Assembly (NCBI RefSeq): GCF_037975245.1
Contig: NC_092572.1
Coordinates: forward strand, 30,663,989 to 30,727,988
Reading direction: 5' to 3'
Length of the DNA: 64,000 bases
Source of the DNA: Apostichopus japonicus
Lineage: Eukaryota > Echinodermata > Holothuroidea > Aspidochirotida > Stichopodidae
A program made the translations under genes and the position numbers. Of this stretch, positions 49,138 to 62,400 are shown piece by piece (within the stretch, counting starts at the first letter, position 1; each line of letters begins with the position of its first letter). The notes under the pieces were generated by a model, which saw only the letters and a list, made by a program, of their open reading frames with translations, did not search any database and was not told the DNA's origin.

Positions 49138-52100
49138 AAATGACCTTTGACCTGCATCCATAAAAAGGGTAAGCGGTACTCCGGCAGACCAAATATGATG
49201 TTGGTCGGACATTACCCACCTGAGATATCGTGTTTACGAGATGTTTAAAATTTGACCCCCGGTGACCCCAAATGACCTTTGACCTGCATCGAAAAAAGGG
49301 TAAACGATACTCCGGCAGACCAAATATGAAGTTGGTTCGATATTACCAACCTGAGATATCGTGTTTGCGAGATTTTTCAAAATTTGACCCCCGGTGACCT
49401 CAAATGACCTTTGACCTGCATCGAAAAAAGGGTAAGCGGTACTCCGGCAGACCAAATATGATGTTGGTCGGACATTACCCACCTGAGATATCGTGTTTGC
49501 GAGATTTTTCAAAATTTGACCCCCGGTGACCCCAAATGACCTTTGACCTGCATCGAAAAAAAGGGTAAGCGGTACTCCGGCAGACCAAATATGATCTTGG
49601 TTCGATATTACCCACCTGAGATATCGTGTTTGCGAGATTTTTCAAATTTGACCCCGATGACCCCAAATGACCTTTGACCTGCATCGAAAAGAAGGGTAAG
49701 CGATACTCCGGCAGACCAAATATGATGTTGGTCCGACATAACCCACCTGAGATATCGTGTTTACGAGATTTTTCAAAATTTGACCCCCGGTGACCCCAAA
49801 TGACCTTTGACCTGCATCGAAAAAAAGGGTAAGCGATACTCCGGCAGACCAAATATGATGTTGGGCCGACATCACCCACCTGAGATATCGTGTTTACGAT
49901 ATTTTCAAAATTTGAGCCCCGGTGACCCCGGTGACCCAAAATGACCTTTGACCTGCATCGAAAAAAAGGGTAAGCGGTACTCCGGCAGACCAAATCTGAA
50001 GTTGGTTCGACATTACCCACCTGAGATATCGTGTTTACGAGATTTTTCAAAATTTGACCCCCGGTGACCCCAAATGACATTTGACCTGCATCGAAAAAAG
50101 GGTAAGCGGTACTCCGGCAGACGAAATATGATGTTGGTCCGACATTACCCACCTGAGATATCGTGTTTACGAGATTTTTCAAAATTAGACCCCCGGTGAC
50201 CCCAAATGACCTTTGACCAGCATGGAAAAAAAGGTAAGCGGTTCTCCGGCAGACCAATTCCGAAGTTGATCCGACATTACCCACCTGAGATATCGTGTTT
50301 ACGATATTTTCAAAATTTGACCCCCGGTGACCCCGGTGACCCCAAATGACCTTTGACCTGCATCGAAAAAAAGGTAAGCGTTTCTCCGGCAGACTAATTC
50401 CGAAGTTGGTCCGACATTACCCACCTGAGATATCGTGTTTACGAGATTTTTCAAAATTAGACCCCCGGTGACCCCAAATGACCTTTGACCAGCATGGAAA
50501 AAAAAGGGTAAGCGGTTCTCCGGCAGACCAATTCCGAAGTTGATCCGACATTACCCACCTGAGATATCGTGTTTACGATATTTTCAAAATTTGACCCCCG
50601 GTGACCCCGGTGACCCCAAATGACCTTTGACCTGCATCGAAAAAAAGGTAAGCGTTTCTCCGGCAGACTAATTCCGAAGTTGGTCCGACATTACCCACCT
50701 GAGATATCGTGTATACGAGATTTTTCAAAATTTGACCCCCGGTGACCCCAAATGACCTTTGAACTGCATCGAAAAAAAAGGGTAAGCGGTACTCCGGCAG
50801 ACCAAATATAAAGTTGGTTCGACATTACCCACCTGAGATATCGTGTTTGCGAGATTTTTAAAATTTGACCCCCGGTGACCCCAAATGACCTTTGACCTGC
50901 ATCGAAAAAAGGGTAAGCGATACTCCGGCAGACCAAATATGATGTTGGTCCGACATAACCCACCTGAGATATCGTGTTTACGATATTTTCAAAATTTGAC
51001 CCCCGGTGACCCCGGTGACCCAAAATGACCTTTGACCTGCATCGAAAAAAAGGGTAAGCGGTAATCCGGCAGACCAAATATGAAGTTGGTCCGACATAAC
51101 CCACCTGAGATATCGTGTTTACGAGATTTTTCAAAATTTGACCCCCGGTGACCCCAAATGACCTTTGACCTGCATCGAAAAAAAAGGGTAAGCGGTACTC
51201 CGGCAGACCAATTCCGAAGTTGGTCGGACATTACCCACCTGAGATATCGTGTTTACGAGATTCTTCAAAATTTGACCCCCGGTGACCCCAAATGACCTTT
51301 GACCTGCATCGAAAAAAAGGGTAAGCGGTACTCCGGCAGACCAAATCTGAAGTTGGTTCGATATTACCCACCTGAGATATCGTGTTTGCGAGATTTTTAA
51401 AATTTGTCCCCCGGTGACCCCAAATGACCTTTGACCTGCATCGAAAAAAAGGGTAAGCGGTTCTCCGGCAGACTAATTCCGAAGTTGGTCCGACATTACC
51501 CACCTGAGATATCGTGTTTACGAGATTCTTCAAAATTTGACCCCCGGTGACCCCAAATGACCTTTGACCTGCATGGAAAAAAAGGTAAGCGGTTCTCCGG
51601 CAGACCAATTCCGAAGTTGATCCGACATTACCCACCTGAGATATCGTGTTTACGAGATTTTTCAAAATTTGACCCCCGGTGACCCCAGGGACCCCAAATG
51701 ACCATTGACCTGCTTCGAAAAAAAAATTAAGCGGTACTCCGGCAGACCAATTCCGAAGTTGGTCCGACATTACCCACCTGAGATATCGTGCTTACGAAAT
51801 TCTTCAAAATTTGACCCCCGGTGACCCCAAATGACCTTTGACCTGCATCGAAAAAAAGGGTAAGCGGTACTCCGGCAGACCAATTCCGAAGTTGGTTCGA
51901 CATGACCCACCTGAGATATCGTGTTTACGAGATTTTTCAAAATTTGACCCCCGGTGACCCCCGGTGACCCCAAATGACCTTTGACCTGCATCGAAAAAAA
52001 GGGTAGGCGGTTCTCCGGCAGACCAAATATGAAGTTGGTTCGATATTACCCACCTGAGATATCGTGTTTGCGAGATTTTTAAAATTTGTCCCCCGGTGAC

Positions 52101-52349
52101 CCCAAATGACCTTTGACCTGCATCGAAAAAGGGTAAGCGGTTCTCCGGCAGACTAATTCCGAAGTTGGTCCGACATTACCCACCTGAGATATCGTGTTTA
52201 CGAGATTTTTCAAAATTTGACCCCCGGTGACCCCAAATGACCTTTGACCTGCATCGAAAAAAAGGGTAAGCGGTACTCCGGCAGACCAAATCCAAAGTTG
52301 GTCCGAAATTACCCACCTGAGATATCGTGTTTACGATATTTTTAAAATT

Positions 52350-52405
52350 TGACCCCGGTGACTTCCGGTGACCCCCGGTGACCCCCGGTGACCCCCGGTG
52401 ACCCC
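52350..52405 (+). repeat. Nested 10-bp minisatellite, 6 copies with one tgacttcc variant
   Basis: Six steps, the second mutated from tgaccccc to tgacttcc. This private mutation distinguishes the copy from its relatives at 49082 and 57792. Confidence 0.93.
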
Positions 52406-53985
52406 AAATGACCTTTGACCTGCATCCATAAAAAGGGTAAGCGGTACTCCGGCAGACCAAATATGATGTTGGCCGGACATTACCCACCTGAGATATCGTG
52501 TTTACGAGATGTTTAAAATTTGACCCCCGGTGACCCCAAATGACCTTTGACCTGCATCGAAAAAAGGGTAAACGATACTCCGGCAGACCAAATATGAAGT
52601 TGGTTCGATATTACCAACCTGAGATATCGTGTTTGCGAGATTTTTCAAAATTTGACCCCCGGTGACCTCAAATGACCTTTGACCTGCATCGAAAAAAGGG
52701 TAAGCGGTACTCCGGCAGACCAAATATGATGTTGGTCGGACATTACCCACCTGAGATATCGTGTTTGCGAGATTTTTCAAAATTTGACCCCCGGTGACCC
52801 CAAATGACCTTTGACCTGCATCGAAAAAAAGGGTAAGCGGTACTCCGGCAGACCAAATATGATCTTGGTTCGATATTACCCACCTGAGATATCGTGTTTG
52901 CGAGATTTTTCAAATTTGACCCCGATGACCCCAAATGACCTTTGACCTGCATCGAAAAGAAGGGTAAGCGATACTCCGGCAGACCAAATATGATGTTGGT
53001 CCGACATAACCCACCTGAGATATCGTGTTTACGAGATTTTTCAAAATTTGACCCCCGGTGACCCCAAATGACCTTTGACCTGCATCGAAAAAAAGGGTAA
53101 GCGATACTCCGGCAGACCAAATATGATGTTGGGCCGACATCACCCACCTGAGATATCGTGTTTACGATATTTTCAAAATTTGAGCCCCGGTGACCCCGGT
53201 GACCCAAAATGACCTTTGACCTGCATCGAAAAAAAGGGTAAGCGGTACTCCGGCAGACCAAATCTGAAGTTGGTTCGACATTACCCACCTGAGATATCGT
53301 GTTTACGAGATTTTTCAAAATTTGACCCCCGGTGACCCCAAATGACATTTGACCTGCATCGAAAAAAGGGTAAGCGGTACTCCGGCAGACTAATTCCGAA
53401 GTTGGTCCGACATTACCCACCTGAGATATCGTGTTTACGAGATCCTTCAAAATTTGACCCCCGGTGACCCCAAATGACCTTTGACCTGCATCGAAAAAAA
53501 GGGTAAGCGGTACTCCGGCAGACCAAATATGAAGTTGGTTCGACATTACCCACCTGAGATATCGTGTTTGCGAGATTTTTAAAATTTGATCCCCGGTGAA
53601 CCCAAATGACCTTTGACCTGCATCGAAAAAAAGGGTAAGCGATACTCCGGTATACCAAATATGATGTTGGTCCGACATAACCCACCTGAGATATCGTGTT
53701 TACGAGATCCTTCAAAGTTTGACCCCCGGTGACCCCAAATGACCTTTGACCTGCATCGAAAAAAAGGGTAAGCGGTTCTCCGGCAGACTAATTCCGAAGT
53801 TGGTCCGACATTACCCACCTGAGATATCGTGTTTACGAGATTTTTCAAAATTTGACCCCCGGTGACCCCAAATGACCTTTGACCTGCATCGAAAAAAAGG
53901 GTAAGCGGTTCTCCGGCAGACTAATTCCGAAGTTGGTCCGACATTACCCACCTGAGATATCGTGTTTACGAGATTCTTCAAAATT

Positions 53986-54022
53986 TGACCCCCGGTGACC
54001 CCCGGTGACCCCCGGTGACCCC
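53986..54022 (+). repeat. Short 10-bp minisatellite, 4 copies
   Basis: Same locus as 41147 and 47561 in macro-unit 3. Confidence 0.9.
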
Positions 54023-56948
54023 AAATGACCTTTGACCTGCATGGAAAAAAAGGTAAGCGGTTCTCCGGCAGACCAATTCCGAAGTTGATCCGACATTACC
54101 CACCTGAGATATCGTGTTTACGATATTTTCAAAATTTGACCCCCGGTGACCCCAAATGACCTTTGACCTGCATCGAAAAAAAGGGTAAGCGATACTCCGG
54201 AAGACCAAATATGAAGTTGGTCCGACATTACCCACCTGAGATATCGTGGTTACGAGATTTTTTAAAATTTGACCCCCGGTGACCCCAAATGACCTTTGAC
54301 CTGCATCGAAAAAAAGGGTAAGCGGTACTCCGGCAGACCAAATATGATGTTGGTCCGAAATTACCCACCTGAGATATCGTGTTTACGATATTTTCAAAAT
54401 TTGACCCCCGGGGACCCCCGGTGACCCCCGGTGACCCCAAATGACCTTTGACCTGCATCGAAAAAAGGGTAAGCGGTTCTCCGGCAGATCAATTCCGAAG
54501 TTGGTCCGACATTACCCACCTGAGATATCGTGTTTACGAGATTTTTCAAAATTTGACCCCCGGTGACCCCAAATGACCTTTGACCTGCATCGAAAAAAAG
54601 GGTAAGCGGTACTCCGGCAGACCAAATATGATGTTGGTCCGACATTACCCACCTGAGATATCGTGTTTACGAGATTTTTCAAAATTTGACCCCCGGTGAC
54701 CCCAAATGACCTTTGACCTGAATGGAAAAAAAGGTAAGCGGTTCTCCGGCAGACCAATTCCGAAGTTGATCCGACATTACCCACCTGAGATATCGTGTTT
54801 ACGAGATTTTTCAAAATTTGACCCCCGGTGACCCCAGGGACCCCAAATGACCTTTGACCTGCTTCGAAAAAAAAATTAAGCGGTACTCCGGCAGACCAAT
54901 TCCGAAGTTGGTCCGACATTACCCACCTGAGATATCGTGTTTACGAAATTCTTCAAAATTTGACCCCGGTGACCCCCGGTGACCCCAAATGACCTTTGAC
55001 CTGCATCGAAAAAAAGGGTAGGCGGTTCTCCGGCAGACCAAATATGAAGTTGGTTCGATATTACCCACCTGAGATATGGAGTTTGCGAGATTTTTAAAAT
55101 TTGTCCCCCGGTGACCCCAAATGACCTTTGACCTGCATCGAAAAAAAGGGTAAGCGGTACTCCGGCAGACTAATTCCGAAGTTGGTCCGACATTACCCAC
55201 CTGAGATATCGTGTTTGCGAGATTTTTCAAAATTTGACCCCCGGTGACCCCAAATGACCTTTGACCTGCATCGAAAAAAAGGGTAAGCGGTACTCCGGCA
55301 GACCAAATATCATCTTGGTTCGATATTACCCACCTGAGATATCGTGTTTGCGAGATTTTTCAAATTTGACCCCGATGACCCCAAATGACCTTTGACCTGC
55401 ATCGAAAAGAAGGGTAAGCGATACTCCGGCAGACCAAATATGATGTTGGTCCGACATAACCCACCTGAGATATCGTGTTTACGAGATTTTTCAAAATTTG
55501 ACCCCCGGTGACCCCAAATGACCTTTGACCTGCATCGAAAAAAAGGGTAAGCGATACTCCGGCAGACCAAATATGATGTTGGGCCGACATCACCCACCTG
55601 AGATATCGTGTTTACGATATTTTCAAAATTTGAGCCCCGGTGACCCCGGTGACCCAAAATGACCTTTGACCTGCATCGAAAAAAAGGGTAAGCGGTACTC
55701 CGGTAGACCAAATCTGAAGTTGGTTCGACATTACCCACCTGAGATATCGTGTTTACGAGATTTTTCAAAATTTGACCCCCGGTGACCCCAAATGACATTT
55801 GACCTGCATCGAAAAAAGGGTAAGCGGTACTCCGGCAGACGAAATATGATGTTGGTCCGACATTACCCACCTGAGATATCGTGTTTACGAGATTTTTCAA
55901 AATTAGACCCCCGGTGACCCCAAATGACCTTTGACCAGCATGGAAAAAAAGGTAAGCGGTTCTCCGGCAGACCAATTCCGAAGTTGATCCGACATTACCC
56001 ACCTGAGATATCGTGTTTACGATATTTTCAAAATTTGACCCCCGGTGACCCCGGTGACCCCAAATGACCTTTGACCTGCATCGAAAAAAAGGTAAGCGTT
56101 TCTCCGGCAGACTAATTCCGAAGTTGGTCCGACATTACCCACCTGAGATATCGTGTTTACGAGATTTTTCAAAATTAGACCCCCGGTGACCCCAAATGAC
56201 CTTTGACCAGCATGGAAAAAAAAGGGTAAGCGGTTCTCCGGCAGACCAATTCCGAAGTTGATCCGACATTACCCACCTGAGATATCGTGTTTACGATATT
56301 TTCAAAATTTGACCCCCGGTGACCCCGGTGACCCCAAATGACCTTTGACCTGCATCGAAAAAAAGGTAAGCGTTTCTCCGGCAGACTAATTCCGAAGTTG
56401 GTCCGACATTACCCACCTGAGATATCGTGTTTACGAGATTTTTCAAAATTTGACCCCCGGTGACCCCAAATGACCTTTGAACTGCATCGAAAAAAAAGGG
56501 TAAGCGGTACTCCGGCAGACCAAATATAAAGTTGGTTCGACATTACCCACCTGAGATATCGTGTTTGCGAGATTTTTAAAATTTGACCCCCGGTGACCCC
56601 AAATGACCTTTGACCTGCATCGAAAAAAGGGTAAGCGATACTCCGGCAGACCAAATATGATGTTGGTCCGACATAACCCACCTGAGATATCGTGTTTACG
56701 ATATTTTCAAAATTTGACCCCCGGTGACCCCGGTGACCCAAAATGACCTTTGACCTGCATCGAAAAAAAGGGTAAGCGGTAATCCGGCAGACCAAATATG
56801 AAGTTGGTCCGACATAACCCACCTGAGATATCGTGTTTACGAGATTTTTCAAAATTTGACCCCCGGTGACCCCAAATGACCTTTGACCTGCATCGAAAAA
56901 AAAGGGTAAGCGGTACTCCGGCAGACCAATTCCGAAGTTGGTCGGACA

Positions 56949-59400
56949 TTACCCACCTGAGATATCGTGTTTACGAGATTCTTCAAAATTTGACCCCCGG
57001 TGACCCCAAATGACCTTTGACCTGCATCGAAAAAAAGGGTAAGCGGTACTCCGGCAGACCAAATCTGAAGTTGGTTCGATATTACCCACCTGAGATATCG
57101 TGTTTACGAGATTTTTAAAATTTGTCCCCCGGTGACCCCAAATGACCTTTGACCTGCATCGAAAAAAAGGGTAAGCGGTTCTCCGGCAGACTAATTCGGA
57201 AGTTGGTCCGACATTACCCACCTGAGATATCGTGTTTACGAGATTCTTCAAAATTTGACCCCCGGTGACCCCAAATGACCTTTGACCTGCATGGAAAAAA
57301 AGGTAAGCGGTTCTCCGGCAGACCAATTCCGAAGTTGATCCGACATTACCCACCTGAGATATCGTGTTTACGAGATTTTTCAAAATTTGACCCCCGGTGA
57401 CCCCAGGGACCCCAAATGACCTTTGACCTGCTTCGAAAAAAAAATTAAGCGGTACTCCGGCAGACTAATTCGGAAGTTGGTCCGACATTACCCACCTGAG
57501 ATATCGTGTTTGCGAGATTTTTAAAATTTGTCCCCCGGTGACCCCAAATGACCTTTGACCTGCATCGAAAAAGGGTAAGCGGTTCTCCGGCAGACTAATT
57601 CCGAAGTTGGTCCGACATTACCCACCTGAGATATCGTGTTTACGAGAATTTTCAAAATTTGACCCCCGGTGACCCCAAATGACCTTTGACCTGCATCGAA
57701 AAAAAGGGTAAGCGGTACTCCGGCAGACCAAATCCAAAGTTGGTCCGAAATTACCCACCTGAGATATCGTGTTTACGATATTTTTAAAATTTGACCCCGG
57801 TGACCCCCGGTGACCCCCGGTGACCCCCGGTGACCCCCGGTGACCCCAAATGACCTTTGACCTGCATCCATAAAAAGGGTAAGCGGTACTCCGGCAGACC
57901 AAATATGATGTTGGCCGGACATTACCCACCTGAGATATCGTGTTTACGAGATGTTTAAAATTTGACCCCCGGTGACCCCAAATGACCTTTGACCTGCATC
58001 GAAAAAAGGGTAAACGATACTCCGGCAGACCAAATATGAAGTTGGTTCGATATTACCAACCTGAGATATCGTGTTTGCGAGATTTTTCAAAATTTGACCC
58101 CCGGTGACCTCAAATGACCTTTGACCTGCATCGAAAAAAGGGTAAGCGGTACTCCGGCAGACCAAATATGATGTTGGTCGGACATTACCCACCTGAGATA
58201 TCGTGTTTGCGAGATTTTTCAAAATTTGACCCCCGGTGACCCCAAATGACCTTTGACCTGCATCGAAAAAAAGGGTAAGCGATACTCCGTAAGACCAAAT
58301 ATGAAGTTGGTCCGACATAACCCACCTGAGATATCGTGTTTGCGAGATTTTTAAAATTTGACCCCGGTGACCCCAAATGACCTTTGACCTGCATCGAAAA
58401 AAAGGGTAAGCGGTACTCCGGCAGACCAAATCTGAAGTTGGTTCGATATTACCCACCTGAGATATCGTGTTTACGAGATTTTTCAAAATTTGACCCCCGG
58501 TGACCCCAAATGACCTTTGACCTGCATCGAAAAAAAGGGTAAGCGGTTCTCCGGCAGACCAATTCCGAAGTTGGTCCGACATTACACAACTGAGATATCG
58601 TGTATACGAGATTTTTCAAATTTAACCCCCGGTGACCCCAAATGACCTTTGACCTGCATCGAAAAAAAAGGGTAAGCGGTACTCCGGCAGACCAAATATG
58701 ATGTTGGTCCGACATTACCCACCTGAGATATCGTGTTTACGAGATTTTTTAAAATTTGACCCCCGGTGACCCCAAATGACCTTTGACCTGCATCGAAAAA
58801 AGGGTAAGCGATACTCCGGCAGACCAAATATGATGTTGGGCCGACATCACCCACCTGAGATATCGTGTTTACGATATTTTCAAAATTTGAGCCCCGGTGA
58901 CCCCGGTGACCCAAAATGACCTTTGACCTGCATCGAAAAAAAGGGTAAGCGGTACTCCGGCAGACCAAATCTGAAGTTGGTTCGACATTACCCACCTGAG
59001 ATATCGTGTTTACGAGAATTTTCAAAATTTGACCCCCGGTGACCCCAAATGACCTTTGACCTGCATCGAAAAAAGGGTAAGCGGTACTCCGGCAGACGAA
59101 ATATGATGTTGGTCCGACATTACCCACCTGAGATATCGTGTTTACGAGATTTTTCAAAATTAGACCCCCGGTGACCCCAAATGACCTTTGACCAGCATGG
59201 AAAAAAAGGTAAGCGGTTCTCCGGCAGACCAATTCCGAAGTTGATCCGACATTACCCACCTGAGATATCGTGTTTACGATATTTTCAAAATTTGACCCCC
59301 GGTGACCCCGGTGACCCCAATTGACCTTTGACCTGCATCGAAAAAAAGGTAAGCGTTTCTCCGGCAGACTAATTCCGAAGTTGGTCCGACATTACCCACC
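56949..59400 (+). repeat. Family B macro-HOR unit 4, partial and rearranged
   Basis: Follows 51231 onwards at offset 5718 to about 57440, then skips to the series matching 52060 onwards at offset 5442. It leaves both after about 58270. Monomers with taagaccaaatatgaag and cattacacaactgagatat near 58290 and 58585 are found only here. Confidence 0.82.
57792..57847 (+). repeat. Nested 10-bp minisatellite, 6 copies
   Basis: Six tgacccc steps, the last example of this locus in the window. Confidence 0.93.
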
Positions 59401-62400
59401 TGAGATATCGTGTTTACGAGATTTTTCAAAATTTGACCCCCGGTGACCCCAAATGACCTTTGAACTGCATCGAAAAAAAAGGGTAAGCGGTACTCCGGCA
59501 GACCAAATATAAAGTTGGTTCGACATTACCCACCTGAGATATCGTGTTTGCGAGATTTTTAAAATTTGACCCCCGGTGACCCCAAATGACCTTTGACCTG
59601 CATCGAAAAAAAGGGTAAGCGGTACTCCGGAAGACCAAATATGATGTTGGTCTGATATTACCCACCTGAGATATCGTGTTTGCGAGATTTTTAAAATTTG
59701 ACCCCCGGTGACCCCAAATGACCTTTGACCTGCATCGAAAAAAGGGTAAGCGATACTCCGGCAGACCAAATATGATGTTGGTCCGACATAACCCACCTGA
59801 GATATCGTGTTTACGATATTTTCAAAATTTGACCCCCGGTGACCCCGGTGACCCAAAATGACCTTTGACCTGCATCGAAAAAAAGGGTAAGCGGTTATCC
59901 GGCAGACCAAATATGAAGTTGGTCCGACATAACCCACCTGAGATATCGTGTTTACGAGATTTTTTAAAATTTGACCCCCGGTGACCCCAAATGACCTTTG
60001 ACCTGCATCGAAAAAAAGGGTAAGCGGTACTCCGGCAGACCAATTCAGAAGTTGGTCGGACATTACCCACCTGAGATATCGTGTTTACGAGATTTTTCAA
60101 AATTTGAACCCCGGTGACCCCAAATGACCTTTGACCTGCATCGAAAAAAAAGGGTAAGCGGTACTCCGGAAGACCAAATATGATGTTGGTCCGACATCAC
60201 CCACCTGAGATATCGTGTTTACGAAATTCTTCAAAATTTGACCCCCGGTGACCCCAAATGACCTTTGACCTGCATCGAAAAAAAGGTAAGCGGTTCTCCG
60301 GCAGACCAATTCCGAAGTTGGTCCTACATAACCCACCTGAGATATCGTGTTTACGAGATTTTTCTAATTTGACCCCGGTGACCCCAAATGACCTTTGACC
60401 TGCATCGAAAAAAAGGGTAAGCGGTACTCCGGCAGACCAAATATGATGTTGGTCAGACATTACCCACCTGAGATATCGTGTTTACGAGATTCTTCAAAAT
60501 TTGACCCCCGGTGACCCCGGTGACCCCAAATGACCTTTGACCTGCATCGAAAAAAAGGTAAGCGGTTCTCCGGCAGACCAATTCCGAAGTTGATCCGACA
60601 TTACCCACCTGAGATATCGTGTTTACGATATTTTCAAAATTTGACCCCCGGTGACACCCGGTGACCCCAAATGACCTTTGACCTGCATCGAAAAAAAGGG
60701 TAAGCGGTACTCCGGCAGACCAAATATGATTTTGGTCCGACATTACCCACCTGAGATATCGTGTTTACGAGATTTTTCAAAATTTGACCCCGGTGACCCC
60801 AAAAGACCTTTGACCTGCATCGAAAAAAAAGGGTAAGCGGTACTCCGGCAGACCAAATATGATGTTGGTCCGACATTACCCACCTGAGATATCGTGTTTA
60901 CGAGATTTTTCAAAATTTGACCCCCGGTGACCCCAAATGACCTTTGACCTGCATCGAAAAAAAGGGTAAGCGGTACTCCGGCAGACCAAATATGATGTTG
61001 GTCCGTAATTACCCACCTGAGATATCGTGTTTACGAGATTCTTCAAAATTTGACCCCCGGTGACCCCAAATGACCTTTGACCTGCATCGATAAAAAGGGT
61101 AAGCGGTACTCCGGCAGACCAAATATGAAGTTGGTTCGATATTACCCACCTGAGATATCGTGTTTGCGAGATTTTTCAAATTTGACCCCCGGTGACCCCA
61201 AATGACCTTTGACCTGCATCGAAAAAAAGGGTAAGCGGTACTCCGGAAGACCAAATATGATGTTGGTCTGATATTACCCACCTGAGATATCGTGTTTGCG
61301 AGATTTTTAAAATTTGACCCCCGGTGACCCCAAATGACCTTTGACCTGCATCGAAAAAAGGGTAAGCGATACTCCGGCAGACCAAATATGATGTTGGTCC
61401 GACATTACCCACCTGAGATATCGTGTTTACGATATTTTCAAAATTTGACCCCCGGTGACCCCGGTGACCCAAAATGACCTTTGACCTGCATCGAAAAAAA
61501 AGGGTAAGCGGTACTCCGGAAGACCAAATATGATTTTGGTCCGACATTACCCACCTGAGATATCGTGTTTACGAGATTTTTCAAAATTTGACCCCGGTGA
61601 CCCCAAAAGACCTTTGACCTGCATCGAAAAAAAAGGGTAAGCGGTACTCCGGCAGACCAAATATGATGTTGGTCCGACATTACCCACCTGAGATATCGTG
61701 TTTACGAGATTTTTCAAAATTTGACCCCCGGTGACCCCAAATGACCTTTGACCTGCATCGAAAAAAGGGTAAGCGGTACTCCGGCAGACCAAATATGATG
61801 TTGGTCCGACATTACCCACCTGAGATATCGTGTTTACGAGATTCTTCAAAATTTGACCCCCGGTGACCCCAAATGACCTTTGACCTGCATCGATAAAAAG
61901 GGTAAGCGGTACTCCGGCAGACCAAATATGAAGTTCGTTCGATATTACCCACCTGAGATATCGTGTTTGCGAGATTTTTCAAATTTGACCCCTGGTGACC
62001 CCAAATGACCTTTGACCTGCATCGAAAAAGGGTAAGCGGTTCTCCGGTAGACTAATTCCGAAGTTGGTCCGACATTACCCACCTGAGATATCGTGTTTAC
62101 GAGATTTTTCAAAATTTGACCCCCGGTGACCCCAAATGACCTTTGACCTGCATCGAAAAAAAAGGGTAAGCGGTACTCCGGCAGACCAATTCCGAAGTTG
62201 GTCGGACATTACCCACCTGAGATATCGTGTTTACGAGATTCTTCAAAATTTGACCCCCGGTGACCCCAAATGACCTTTGACCTGCATCGAAAAAAAGGGT
62301 AAGCGGTACTCCGGCAGACCAAATCTGAAGTTGGTTCGATATTACCCACCTGAGATATCGTGTTTGCGAGATTTTTAAAATTTGACCCCCGGTGACCCCA

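Larger units (their letters stand above)
45911..51230 (+). repeat. Family B macro-HOR unit 2 (5320 bp)
   Basis: Exactly 40 x 133 bp long. It shares long monomer series with unit 1 (for example 45911-47250 with 39498-40840) and with unit 3. Regions near 49234-50980 match 43914-45660 at offset 5320. Confidence 0.88.
51231..56948 (+). repeat. Family B macro-HOR unit 3 (5718 bp)
   Basis: About 43 monomers. Contains two copies of the block that begins with the gatcttggttcgatatta monomer (near 52860 and 55310, spacing 2450 bp), so an internal duplication has occurred relative to unit 2. It includes the longest minus-strand open frame, 52743-53678 (311 codons), which spans seven monomers and is a repeat by-product. 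Confidence 0.87.

Noticed and set aside
52743-53678. 311-codon minus-strand open frame in family B
   Set aside because: 133 is not a multiple of 3, so the frame passes through all three translations of the same monomer. The length only reflects few stops on the minus strand.
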